A DNA stretch of 64,000 bases from Lepas anatifera (taxonomy: Eukaryota > Arthropoda > Thecostraca > Lepadidae). This document shows, one piece after another, positions 11,146 to 23,800 of the stretch. The notes beneath the pieces were generated by a model. It had not been told where the DNA came from. It saw nothing but the letters and a program-made list of their open reading frames with translations, and did not search any database. Position 1 is the first letter of the stretch. Each line of letters opens with the position of its first letter. Where the stretch lies: NCBI GenBank assembly GCA_034440635.1, contig JAOTON010002266.1, positions 1,360,001-1,424,000 of the forward strand. The letters are read 5' to 3'. The position numbers were made by a program, and so were the translations under genes.

Positions 11146-12668
11146 GTAGCTCCGGGGTGGTGTGTGTCGCCCTCAGGCCTGCCTGTTGTCCCATAGCCGG
11201 GTCGTGGTCGTGTGTGCGCCTGTTGCATTGGGAGCATAACGCTCGTGTAAAACCCCGTGACCTAAAAAGGCCGCCTGGGCCCCTTGTGTAGTTTATCGAA
11301 CGCTGAGTGCTTCATGAAACAAGTGATGATTTCCTGAAAAAACTCAGTACTAATTGAGAGCAAATTAAGTTAAAAATCGTTGCAATCACCCATAAGTGAC
11401 TGCAGTTATCTCCTTGGAGCAGTGGTGGATTCAAGGAGGGGGGCTCAAGTCCCCCCCCACTGTCCGATCACCTATAGTTAATACATATGCGAGGGGCAGG
11501 CCGAGGTACTGGCGGGTGAGGCTCGAGACCCTAGCCCCCCCCCATAATGAATTCCTGGATCCGCCACCGACTCAAAGACGCTGTTTTAATGCTCTTTTCG
11601 CAGTATCCTAACACAGTACTTACCAGAGCTTGTGTAAAGCGTTTTGCATTTATTTCAATGTGAATTGGTGAATGAATTGGGTTTTTTTATATTTATGGTC
11701 AGACCCACTGGTTAATTGCCTCGTCACCACTTGCATTCCTATCCCCCCATGCAATGTGGATTTTTCTCTAGAACGGCAACGAATCTTTCAAACATTTCTG
11801 CCTTTTCACCAAATTGTACTCGCAACCGGGGTAATGTCGCCTCATTTGTCTAGCTTCTGACCAGGGAAGTCCCCTGGTTTACTGTTAGTCCTGTCCTGTT
11901 TCCGTTCGGGCGTGAGTGTGCGTTGGGTTGGGGTCGGCGCATGCTCCACGGTCCCGGTCCGTCGGCTCCCTGCGCCCCGCATGCCTCTGACCGCATGTCC
12001 GTGTGCTGGCCGTCGCCAAGCTTGCTGCCGCGCTGTGGCCGCCGCACCGGCACTGCCTGCGCCGGCTGCCATCACTGACGCCGCATCAAGCACAATGCAT
12101 GACCTTGCCGTGACCCCGGCCGCCGAGGTGAGTGCGTGCTGACCGGGTGAAACCTGTGACTGACTCAATTGCGGTCCCCGGTGAGCTGGATATGGTAGTA
12201 CTGTGTCGACAGACTATGCTATTGTTGTGACAATTCTGCTAGTCGACGCCTCTATTGCCGATGACTGCTCTTCTGTCAAACAGTTACCGTTTTTTATGTT
12301 TCCGAGGAAGGCCAAACCGAAAAAGTTATGTTTTCTTCTAAGCTTTACCTGCTACATGTGTTTATCGTTCGAGTAGTCTTCCTGTCACTCTTGCCTTGCT
12401 TGATCTCAAAATGTGTTGGGTAGAGTCTCTTTGGTGCGGTCCAGAAGTGTTGGGTAGAGTCTCTTTGGTGCCGGTGCCAGCGCCCGCTGCTGGCCAGGCT
12501 CGTGCTGGCACCAACTAGGTCTGTGCCGGCACTTTGTCGCAACACAGGATGTTGGATGGTCCTAGTTGGATACATTGAGCGAGCCCACCTTTAATATAAT
12601 TACAGTTTGATGGAAGTTTACTGAGATTCGTATGGCACATCACAAATCGGTGGACATCTCTCGTGTGT
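11146..12668. other. no recognised gene; contains a MITE and a GC-rich stretch with a donor-like site
   Basis: Apart from the MITE at 11420-11569, the stretch 11890-12127 is strongly GC-rich and ends in GCCGAG/GTGAGT, a good 5' splice site. I recognise no protein in any frame. Near 12417-12470 a short direct repeat (TTGGGTAGAGTCTCTTTGGT, twice) is present. Confidence 0.35.
11420..11569. mobile_element. short MITE of the GGCGGATCC family
   Basis: Starts CAGTGGTGGATTCAAGG and ends CCTGGATCCGCCACCG, inverted. It is 150 bp with a C- and G-rich interior. The flanking octamers (CCTTGGAG and ACTCAAAG) no longer match well, so this looks like an older copy. Confidence 0.6.
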
Positions 12669-12669
12669 T

Positions 12670-13565
12670 AAAGGGAGTGTCCGACTTTTATAGTGGGTTT
12701 TGAACTGAGATAGCAGTTTTGTAGAGCGTGTTGAGAAACCACTATGAGCATGTTGAATTTCACCCAAAGCTCTCGTCATAAAATTTCCACCAGCTTTAAA
12801 GCTAAAAGTAAAGGGGCTTATTGCCTTATTTAAAACCCTGAAGGAATTCTGTCATATGGTTGCAGTAATCTGATTGGTTGTAAGCCCTACGCCTCGCCCA
12901 CTCGCTGAAAATACCATGCTAGCGAGTGAACCAGCATGCAACATGCGTGTCGACCGAAAACTCAGGGTACTCGTCCATTGCAGAGCGTCAGTGTGCCGAA
13001 ATTCGCCCCATGGTTGCAACACACCACATCATTCCTCCCCGTACTTGCCAGAACAAGTTTCAATTATTTTTGTCGAAATCCAACTTTGAAATTCTTCCTT
13101 TACATCAGGAATATGCATAATCTTTCTACCACTGAATAAACTCGGCCACCGTAGCGCCATCTGTCGTTCAGTTTTTGCACCAGTGCTGAAGACCGAGAAT
13201 GGATGGGCGGACCGAGAGTACGATTGCCGTTGCAAGTGAACAAATGTGATACTGATGATGATGGCGGACGTCCTCAGCGGAAAATCGGTTGCGGGTACTG
13301 CGATTATTTCACCATGCATTTGAATAGCCTTGCATGCGATTTTTGCCATAGGGGAACTTTTTGAATAGGCTATTATAGCGAGTCTATGAGCAACATTTTG
13401 AATCAGACTGATCATTGAAACTAATTTGATAGCGTCATTTTTTTTTGTTAAAAAAGAGGATATTTCATTTTAACGTATAAAACTGGTAAAATCGTTTTTC
13501 CTGATTCTCAGACCTCGTGTCCTTAAATTATTCTTTTTGAATTTCGACAATTGTCCATTCCCTTT
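12670..13565. mobile_element. MITE-like element with AAAGGGA...TCCCTTT ends (longest of three copies)
   Basis: The left end TTAAAGGGAGTGTCCGAC and right end TTGTCCATTCCCTTTAA are inverted. The subterminal text (TTTTGAACTGAGATAGCAG) resembles that of the copy at 28208-28661. The interior, about 0.9 kb, has no recognised coding frame. Its right end abuts, and appears to share its TTAA with, the TTAA-flanked element at 13564-14463. Confidence 0.5.
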
Positions 13566-14463
13566 AATACCCGCCCCGGTGGGCCTCCGAGCCACCTTCG
13601 CCGTGGTGGGGGTGTTCAAACAACCCCATCGAACTCGGCGCCTATGCGGGATAGCGAAGAAATGTCAACACCGTTGGATAGCTCATACAAATTAATGACG
13701 AAACTATGTTAGTCACTTTTTGTCTCAGGCAATATTGAGGTCATGTCAGATGACAGATGACATGGCAGGTGACATTTTCGAGAGTTTCTGGTCTCTGGCA
13801 TCTGATAGAGTTGAGTTAGAATACATTTTTAGGCAATCTTCGCTTCCTCTCGTTACGGTGAATCGAATGACGTATGATACGACTGTACTGGGTCAAAACA
13901 TAAGTGACCTGACCTGAGATCAGGTCAAGGTCACTATCTGATCTAGCATGGACAATATGCGTAGCAATCGACTCCCAATAACAATCCAAACGTAATTGTA
14001 TCAAAATAATTTTTATTGTCATTACCTGCATAATTATTGACCCAAGTCTGATACCAGCTTAGTAGGCTCAGATGACCTCCTCAGAGGTCACAGGTCAAAA
14101 GTTTCGGCGTGAAGCTGGAAAGGGGCCCAGGATGCTACGATTTAGTTAATGTTGAAGTATTCTTAGCTGTGCCTACACAAATGCAGCCCAATTTCTGTTT
14201 TCCCCGTACATTTCCAATTGAGAGGTCATGATCTGTATATGACCGTAGGTCATCGATATAGAAATTACCGGAATATATTTTGTAGCGCTCGGCGGGCCCG
14301 TTATGTGATACGAGTTTCAATTGGATTGATAAACCCTGTTCTTACTTATGTTACCTGAAACTTTTTTGGAGGTGAGGTCACCTGAGCTGAACTGGTGACC
14401 TGACCTGATATGACCCGACCGTAGAGGGGGTGTTTACCCCCCCCCCACCGAGGCGAGAGTTAA
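13564..14463. mobile_element. TTAA-flanked element with AGGTCA-rich interior
   Basis: TTAA at 13564-13567 and 14460-14463 bounds 892 bp whose ends are inverted (TACCCGCCCCGGTGGG and CCCACCGAGGCGAGAG). The interior matches the 834-1832 copy in inverse orientation, with repeated AGGTCA/TGACCT (for example around 13905-13930 and 14385-14410). Confidence 0.72.
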
Positions 14464-14779
14464 TGCGTCAATTTCACCCAAAATAACTTGTTACATGAGT
14501 AGGCATATCTTTGTGTTAAAACGGTATTTTGGTGCCGAGACCAGTGCGGAAAGCTACTTGCTTTTTCCCGGGACCTTACCGACATTCTGCCTGGCAGGTT
14601 TGGAAATATAATACTGTTTCTGGTTGTGGACGAAAATTTCAGACAAGTTGGGGTTTGGAATATTTGGAACTGGTGTGAACACGCAGGTGCTGTGCTGATG
14701 CCCGGGCGAGGGTTGTGATGTGGTGTTCGGACGGTGGAGGGTGTGGGGGTGTGACGCGGCTCTGTTGTCTGCTGCACAG
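14464..14779. other. intron sequence upstream of the first recognised calpain exon
   Basis: No repeat or coding match seen. It ends in the 3' splice site TGTCTGCTGCACAG at 14766-14779. Confidence 0.5.
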
Positions 14780-14857
14780 GTCTCCCGAGTGGTCCAAGAT
14801 CACCGACTCAGAGCGGGACAAGATTGGACTGACTTTCGACAACGACGGCGAGTTCTG
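14780..14857 (+). CDS. CAPN5: calpain exon a: end of catalytic domain
   Basis: Acceptor TGCTGCACAG, donor TTCTG/GTAGGC. It begins with one base of a split codon and ends with two bases of the Trp codon of DGEFW. It reads SPEWSKITDSERDKIGLTFD and continues NDGEFW, the segment after NPWG in calpains (WSD.S.EW...DGEFW). Confidence 0.9.
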
Positions 14858-17800
14858 GTAGGCGTCAGGAGTCAGTAGCCGGGGCCGCTGAGCTGGGCCG
14901 CACCTAACCGCCGCGCTGCCACGCAGTCGGCTGCCCTATCATCTTGGGTGATGTTGAAACTATCTAGATGACAGGCTTGTAAGACAAAGGGTCACATCAC
15001 GGTGCCATTATTTGAATTTTGTTCGTAGTCTTGTCCTAGACTTGTTTGGAGTAAATGCGCTCATCATGAGGAATATGATCTGCTTTTTCCCCAGCCCCGT
15101 TTCCGCTTTGCTTCTAGTATGGTGGTGTATCCCGACAGTGAATGGGGGTTTTGATTATTTGACAAATTAATTAGCCCAACTTCATATCACTAGATCATGG
15201 AATCCATCGGTAGCCCTTGAACCTGGCCTGCCGCAGGATGACGTTCGACGACTTCGTCACCCACTTCACGGACGTCTCCGTCTGCCAGCTGATCAATACC
15301 TCCTTCTTCTCGTTCTCGAAGACGTGGTGTGAGGAGCGTGAGTTCGGCGGCTGGACGCCTGGAGCCAAGGGCGTCAGCCTGGACCGCGCCGGCGGCTGTC
15401 TCAACAACCGCGCCACCTTCCTGCACAACCCGCAGGTGGGCCTGCACCGGCCGCAGGTGGCGCCAGTGTTCTGGCGCTGCGTCGTGTCAGACGCTCCTGA
15501 CCGAAACGCAAGGCTCGGCGGGAAACTGTACTGCTCTGTTTCCATAGTCGTCGTAGTCTGCCAGTTGTATGTTTTTGTATTGATACCGGCGACTTGAAAC
15601 TGTTGCTATCATTAGGCACACAACCTATGCTGTCTACATAAGTATCATGGCTGCAAAATGGCCGGGAAGTTGGAGATGTTTGCTCCATCTTTTGGATTTC
15701 CTTCGTTTATTTTGAGTTTTGCCTATCGTATGGATATTGCGCTCATTTTAGGGTCAAGCTTATATTTATTTAAAATAGAAAATAACTTGGCAGATAATGG
15801 TCATTTTCAACACCACTTTAAAACTGACAATAATCAACAGAACTTTCAGTTCAAAATTCTCAGATCCAGTTGTACAAAATTTTCCCGACTGCCCAACACT
15901 TCAACCATTACAACTAAACCGATTTGCTGTACCACCCGGCAAGGTGTTGGCTTTGATCATGAGTATTGACGGGAACAAGGCGTGCGGGCCTGACGGTCTC
16001 AGCGCACGCATTTTGAAGGAGTGCGCCCATCAGCTCGCTGTCCCTATAGAAATTATATGCAACCTCTCTGTGAACCAGGGAGTGTTCCTGCAACTCTGGA
16101 AAGACGCCAATATCATACCCATACACAAAAAAGGCAGCAAAACATGCGCAAACAACTATCGTGGAATCTCTTTACTCCCTCTTTGCTCCAAAATTTTAGA
16201 AAAAGTAGTTTTTGATGAACTGCTTGCTCATTGCCAACTGGCAATCCCGGTATCACAACACGGGTTCTTACCAAGACGATCGTGCGTGTCAAACCTGAGT
16301 GTATTCTTACACCACGGATGGAGGTCGATCCAGGAGGGCGCTCAGACAGATGCTATCTACACTGATTATTCTTTGGCCTTCACAAGTGTCAATTATGCAT
16401 TGCTTCTTCACAAAATTAAGAAATCCTTCAATGTAACTGACGGAGCGCACTCCTGGATCGAATCCTACCTCTCCAATCGTCGAGAACGCGTCGTCATCGA
16501 CGGAAAAATGTCTGACTGGGCACCCGTCCTTTCAGGGGTGGCGGAAGGTAGTGTCTGTGGCCCTTTACTTTTTGTATGTTTTACTGCAGACCTACCACAC
16601 TGCATACAGACGCAATGCGTCATGTACGCTGATGACGTCAAGATTTTTAATCGCCTAAAATGTTCAGCCGACGCAGATGACCTGCAAGCGGACCAGGAAC
16701 GACTCTCCGCGTGGTCGAAATCCTGGCTTTTGAAATTGAATCCTTCAAAATGTCATGTAATAACGTTCACCCTTCGAAATTCCCCCATTTTGGCCGGATA
16801 TTCATTGGATCATTCAATTTTGGAGCGCCGCACGGAGACTCGGGACCTGGGCGTCTTACTTGACACAAAACTGGCATTCTCAAATCATATTGACTCAGTA
16901 GTAGCACGAGCAAACCGCATGTTGGGGCTTCTTATAAGAAGCATGCAAATCCCAAAATGTCGGCACGGCGGTAGACTGAGATGCCAGTCAGTCACAAGTG
17001 CGTACTTCGCTCATGTCCGGTCCATATTGGAATATGGTTGTGTAGTGTGGGCTGGCACAGCTGTCACCAACCTGAAACGCCTGGAACGGATTCAGCATAA
17101 GTTCCTTATGTGGTTGGCGGTGAAGTCGGACAGACCAATCGCAGTCACTGACTATAACACGCTTTTACTACATTTTAAGCTTCCTTCAATTCGTTCGAGA
17201 CTCGCGCAATATGACTTGCTTTATTTGCATAGCATTTTCTCTGGACGTCTTGACCGTCCCCATGTGATGGGATGTTTCGGCCTATTAGTGCAGGGGCGTG
17301 TATCGCGAGTACAGAGGCTGTGGAATGTTCCATACGCCAGAGTGAACACTGTAAAGAGGTCTTTATTCTGCAGGATTCCGGTGCTCACTAATGATTTTCT
17401 CAACTCCAGCAGAGATGTTGATTTTTTGACTCAACGCATTTCACCTTCAAATCGGCAGCCAGACAATTCGCGAATAGCCTAAGGCCATTTGTGTGATTAC
17501 AATGAGTGCGCTTTGTGACCGTGGACATGTCTTTTGTTAGGCCTGTATGCATGTATATGACCCGTTTTTACACATTTATAGATGTTTAGATGTCTAGACC
17601 GTCGTTTAATGATGTATTGTTCGTGCTACTACGCTTATATAACTTATTTACCACTTGACTGCACCTGTAATTGGGATACATCCTGTTGGTGTTTACGCAA
17701 ATACAAATACAAATACAAAAAATGCTGCTGCCAACACTGCTCCGCCTACTTATTATATTTATTTTGATATTTGTAGACTGTTTTGAATTTAGTGGCGAAT

Positions 17801-20800
17801 AGCAGCAGCTTCAACAGATGAGGGGAGGGGTTCGTTTGGAACGCTCGAGTTATACCATGGCTAAAATATGTTGTGTGACTCATATTTACCGTTTTGATTC
17901 GTGCTTTAGCGCCAATTTGGCAGGACCAGGCGTTGATTGACTTGGGTGTGGCTGGACCAAGGCGTGTGCGGCTATGAGTGTTGAGAGCTGTGCTGCGCTA
18001 TGCGTGAGCGAACCTTACCTGGGCGCCGACCTGTGGCTCGCCAGTACCGGTTCGACGTGGAGGCGGAGGTGGACGAGGTGATCGTGCAGCTCAGTCAGAA
18101 GGACCAGCGCGAACGCAAGCACGAGGGCGCCACCAACCTCTGCATTGGCTTCCACGTGATGAAGGTGAGCAGTTAGCCGCCCGCCTGGCCTGGCCGCGGT
18201 GACGTCAGAGGGCCTGTGTGCCTCAGGCGCTCCACAATGGCAGCCTTTATCAGGGGGCCTGTGTGCCTCAGGCGCTCACAGTGACAGCTTTTATCAGAGG
18301 GCCTGTGTGCCTTAGGCGCTTCACAGTGACAGCTTTTATCAGAGGGCCTGTGGGCCTCAGGCGCCCACAGTGACAGCTTTTATCAGAGGGCCTGTGGGCC
18401 TCAGGCGCTCCACAGTGACAGCCTTTATCAGAGGGCCTGTGGGCCTTAGGCGCCCCACAGTGACAGCCTTTATCAGAGGGCCTGTGGGCCTCAGGCGCGC
18501 TCCACAATGGCAGCCTTTATCAGAGGGCCTGTGTGCCTCAGGCGCTCCACAGTGACAGCTTTTATCAGAGGGCCTGTGTGCCTTAGGCGCTTCACAGTGA
18601 CAGCTTTTATCAGAGGGCCTGTGGGCCTCAGGCGCCCACAGTGACAGCCTTTATCAGAGGGCCTGTGTGCCTCAGGCGCTCCACAGTGACAGCTTTTATC
18701 AGAGGGCCTGTGTGCCTTAGGCTCTTCACAGTGACAGCTTTTATCAGAGGGCCTGTGGGCCTCAGGCGCTCCACAGTGACAGCCTTTATCAGAGGGCCTG
18801 TGTGCCTTAGGCGCTTCACAGTGGCAGCTTTTATCAGGGGCCTGTGGGCCTTAGGCGCCCCACAGTGACAGCCTTTATCAGAGGGCCTGTGGGCCTCAGG
18901 CGCGCTCCACAATGGCAGCCTTTATCAGAGGGCCTGTGGGCCTCAGGCGCTTCACAGTGGCAGCTTTTATCAGGGGCCTGTGGGCCTTAGGCGCTCCACA
19001 GTGACAGCCTTTATCAGAGGGCCTGTGTGCCTCAGGCGCTCCACAATGGCAGCCTTTATCAGGGGCCTGTGGGCCTTGGCGCTCCACAATGGCAGCCTTT
19101 ATCAGAGGGCCTGTGGGCCTCAGGCGCTCCACAATGGCAGCCTTTATCAGAGGGCCTGTGGGCCTCAGGCGCTCCACAATGGCAGCCTTTATCAGAGGGC
19201 CTGTGGGCCTCAGGCGCTCCACAATGGCAGCCTTTATCAGAGGGCCTGTGGGCCTCAGGCGCTTCACAGTGACAGCCTTTAGGGTTTAGGGATGGAGTGG
19301 GAACTCTCCCCGCTTTCACGACTGGACGCGCGCACCCGTTAGTTGGAAGGAGCGCCAGTGTCCGCTGCCTGCCCGGCCCTTCCAACTAGCGGGGATAGAG
19401 TTTGTGGTCCCAATGGGCCTCACATCCACCATCACCCCCGGGCGGATTCAAGCACCCCTTCGATCTCGGATTCTTCTTCGCCAGCGTCGCTGGGGGTCGG
19501 TGGGGAGCCGTAACCGCCTCCGCCCGCCGCGGGGATCGCTGGATTGGCTGCTTAAGTCTGTGTTGAGCCAACTTGGCGTCCCGATCTAGGCTCCTATGTG
19601 AGATAGCGAAAACACGTGAACTCAGGGAGATCGCCCATCAAAAGATAATGAAGAAGCTATTTTAGAGTGTGTCGTCATGACCGAAATTGGTTTATTCAGT
19701 TTGCTTGGGGTCTATTTTGATGGATTTTTTTATTTCACGGAGGTCCTTGTATTTTTTTTATTTAGGCAAGCGTTATGAGGATAAATATATGTTTGTGCAT
19801 AACGTTTTTACCACCATTATCCAAAGCAAAGTAGTCAATAGCATTACGCATACACGGCATGCGTCGGGAATAATGGTACTCCAATCACCAGCCTGTCGTC
19901 GCGACGCAACGTTTTATCTAGTTCACTTGATATTTATTTTGATACATTTTCATTTGTGATGGGTTTTCCCCTTGGCCATTTTTTACTCGGGTAAGCGTTA
20001 TAGGCATTTAAGTGTTTTCGTAATTTACGTTTCAAGGGCTATTATCTATTTAAATGGTGGCCGATGTGCTTTAAATACAATATTAGGTCATAAGGGTAAA
20101 TACTATAATTTGGGGCAGTGGCGGATGCAAAACTTCATTTGGGTGGGGCGCGGGGGGGGCTTTGGGCTCGGGTCTTCCCCGCCATTGCCTCGGATTAGCC
20201 TCCGCCTATGTATTAAAGGGAATGTGGCACCTTGATCGAATCCCGGTATTAAGTGTAGGGGTATTTTTAGCCGAATGTCATAAAAATGTGCATTTTTTTA
20301 AAGTACAATAAGCTCAATATGTTGATATTTAAAATGTTTCTCCAGGGCAAGAAATAAACCTCTGCCTATGGATGCCGTCATGATCTGGCAACTGCTACCA
20401 TATTCAATCGGCTTCAATAGACTTACTACTCACTGAGACTTCAGCATGACGTAACGCCAAAATCTGACAACTGTGGCCGGCTGCTTGGGTACTTTTTGGG
20501 TACATTTCAAGTAGGTTTTTTAGCCTTTTTCTGCGGAAATTTCGAGTTTCAAGGCAAATGAGACATTGAATACCGGGTTTTCCTGCATGCTTTACAACTT
20601 GGCTATCTCAGTAAAAATCGCGTTATAAATGTGCCACATTCCTTTTGACTATAGGCACGCGGACATATCGGTGGGGACTAGACCCCTAGCCCCTTGTATC
20701 CGCCACCGGTTTGGGGACTGGACGGAGCGGGACGCTCTGATGGTCCCGCATCACTAAACCACGCATCACCTTCTTTTCCTTAGTTTGTGAAGTGGTGAAG

Positions 20801-23800
20801 GTGCTTCTTGTTTGATCGTCTTCGATACGACATGAGCTGTAATTGGAGGCAACCTGTTGCTCATGACACAAATAAACAATAAACATTTGTTCCCACCAGT
20901 TACTTATGTTCATCACTAACGGAACGGAATTTTCTGAGCTGTTTTCCAAGCCTGTTTCAGCTTACTTTGTTTTCATGGTAGTATCTTGCACAAGAACGAG
21001 AGGCTTAAAACAAGCATTCGCCTTCGTGCCTAGCGTCTTCACTGCCTTGGGCATATATCATCACCCAGCTTGACCATCGAGTAGTAGGCCCGCCCTCCTT
21101 CTTAGTGAACTGATCCATGATTTTTGCCCCTTGCATAGCACCCCTGTCTCAAGACTGACCTCAAGGTGGCTAGCTCAGAAGGAAATAGGGCCTTGCCTGG
21201 TCCCAGGTAGTCGCTGATCATAATCCCAGGGGCACGCCTGGCCTTAACCCTTTCATTCCTAGTGGTCGAGATCTCGGCCACCAAAAAGACTTCAGGGCTA
21301 CGCTTGCCACAGATTTCCAAATTCAGCAGAGTTTTCAAAACTCCGTTGTCAAATGAAACATGAACCAGGCTATCACCACAGCTGCAAAATGATGTTCTCT
21401 CATGTTTAGGGGAAGTGGGGAAGGGGGACGGAATCCGGGCATCCAAAGACAGCCTTATATCGAATCCGGACATATCCAAAAACAGCCTTTGTGGAAAATG
21501 ACTACATTTGCTTCCCTCCGGCTATCAGACAAAAGTCATAATCGTTGCTTCATTTTTATTTGATGTGGTAGCCAGAGAGTTAGGCAGAACAACAGTATTC
21601 ATTTTTTCCCAGGGCTTCAATTTACCGTGTCTTAGAAACGAAATAATTTTGGTGGTCGAGATTTCGACCACTAAGAGGTTATATCAGCTAGGTTCAGTCA
21701 TGATTTGATTTGATCATTCGGAAAATTTAGAGCCAAATGTGAGCAGTTATTGCAAAAAGCAGCCCGGGTTTGTACATCTTGACATACACAGCGTGGGGAG
21801 CATAAGGGGCTGGCATTAGTGGATACAAGGGGGCAGGGGGCTGAAACCCCCCACCCTTCCAAAATGTCAGGTGCCTATGGCAAATACAAAATCGGGGGCT
21901 GAGAAGAGGCAATGGTAGAGAAGGTTTCAAAACCCTAGTTACCAGGGATGCGGAGCCGGAGCCGGAGCCGGAGCCGGTCGGAGCCGACCATTCTGCCCGG
22001 AGCCGGAGCCGGAGCCGCCGAAACACTTTTGATCGGAGCCGGAGCCGGAGCCGGAGCCGTCAGAAAGGGTCCGGCTCCGGCTCCCAAAGAGCTCTAAAAT
22101 TACCAAAAATCAAAAGTGAAATGGTCACATTTTACCTCGTGAGATGCCGCATGGAAACACCTTTATTCACCTGAAATATTACATTTTCTCAATATGTTAT
22201 GTATATCGAGATTAATGCAATATTGCAACTAGGGTGTTCCGTAGACGGTCTCACCTCGGGCAGGTAATGCGCCCCGGCCATTTAGCATGGGCAGAAATTG
22301 GCAACAAATGAAAGCATTAGCAGACACTGGCGGATCCATGAGGGGGAGCAAAAAGGCAGTTGCCCCCAAACTGCCCAATTTTTGGCGATTTAAACCATAT
22401 GTTTTTCACGATTTACCCGATACCGTCGGCCTGCATCCGCCCCTGTTGACAGACGCAGGGGGATGCCATTCCGGTCATGCCCCCCAAAGCCCTGGAAGGG
22501 GGGCAGACTATCTTTGGCCCCCAAAGGCCGAAGAAATTGTTTGAAAAAGGTGTTTACACTAGGTCTGTCGAGCAATAAAATATTTTGTCCCACCTCCCCC
22601 CCAGGAGAGCTATCATGTACTCGGAGAAGTAGTTTATACCAGGTCTGTCGAGAACCCAGGGCAAAAGGCGCAGAAAACAGCATCCCCGTCACTCGATGCG
22701 GCACTAGCCGACTTCAAAACTTGGGTCGCCTAAAGAGGGCGACCGTATGCGACATCTTAGATAGATATCCAGCCATCATCCAGCCGGCTAGCCTGGTAAT
22801 GGCCGCGCTACCAGTTACTCAGGTGTCCGTGGAGAGGTTGTTCTCCGCGATGAAGCTACTGCTTACTGATCTCAGGTCCAGACTAAGAGCAGACATATTG
22901 AGGCAATGTTGCTGCTCCGCTCCAACCGCGATTGGGTGGTGTAGTGAGCGAACCAGCTGCTGGGCCCTGGGCAGTAGGGTTATTGGTTCCGATTTTTCTC
23001 GAAAAGGAATTATGCCATCAGCCTATCTGATGTGTTTTTGATGTTGAACACTGTTGGCTTAGGGTCGTTCAAAAAAGTATTTTGTTTTCTTTTCAGACTC
23101 GAACCCACTTTTTTCCCATTATATATTCAATTCTGATTTCAATGAGCCACATTCCAAGCGTCTACGACAGCGGGAAAGATCGCCTCAAAACGGTTAAAGA
23201 TTTCATGTTTCGGCGCGATTGGCCGCCCGGCGTTGCAGTCTCCCCTTGTTAAATTGGGATATAGGGGCGCATAACCTACCAGTAAAGACAGCGTGGCATG
23301 TGCGTGCGTATAAGAGCGGTAGATGGGATTTAACATGCAGGCATTTACCTGTCAGATGTATTTGTAGCGCAATACAAATACATGTTATTCCACAAAAGAC
23401 CTGAAATTAAATGATTCAGCACCCTTGTACTCTAAATCCCGACAGAACATGAATGCCTTCCGGAGGCAAACCTTTCTCTAGTAACTATCGCTGGAGAACG
23501 TCGTGAGGCAGGTGCTTCTCCTATTTTCCTGCGAACTATTTAAGAGCTCTGGTACTGATAAAAGAAGATCCTGTTTCATATTTTTACCCTTTAGGTGGCT
23601 CACGAAATATTCCACCAGCTTCACTCCACGTTCTGTGGGACCGTTCACGACAGTACGTTCTGGAATACCTTGAAACAGGGGAAGCTATACCAGTCACCAG
23701 CTTCTCAACGGAGCCATTTCATGTCAGAATCTTTCAGATTCAGGCGCTCGAATACCATCCAGCTTTCAGGAATGAGAAATTGGGAGAGGCTTGGTATCGA

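Larger units (their letters stand above)
15436..18044 (+). other. calpain intron carrying a LINE
   Basis: About 2.6 kb between exons b and c. It contains a 5'-truncated non-LTR retrotransposon (about 15780-17722) in the same orientation as the gene. The rest shows nothing I recognise. Confidence 0.8.

Noticed and set aside
19277..19292. Telomere-like TTTAGGGTTTAGGGA
   Set aside because: Only two units and at the end of a minisatellite; chance.
18268..19385. Long open frames of 80-125 codons on both strands (HRPSDKGCHCGAP-type)
   Set aside because: They follow from a 45-bp period divisible by three; no non-repeat coding flank.
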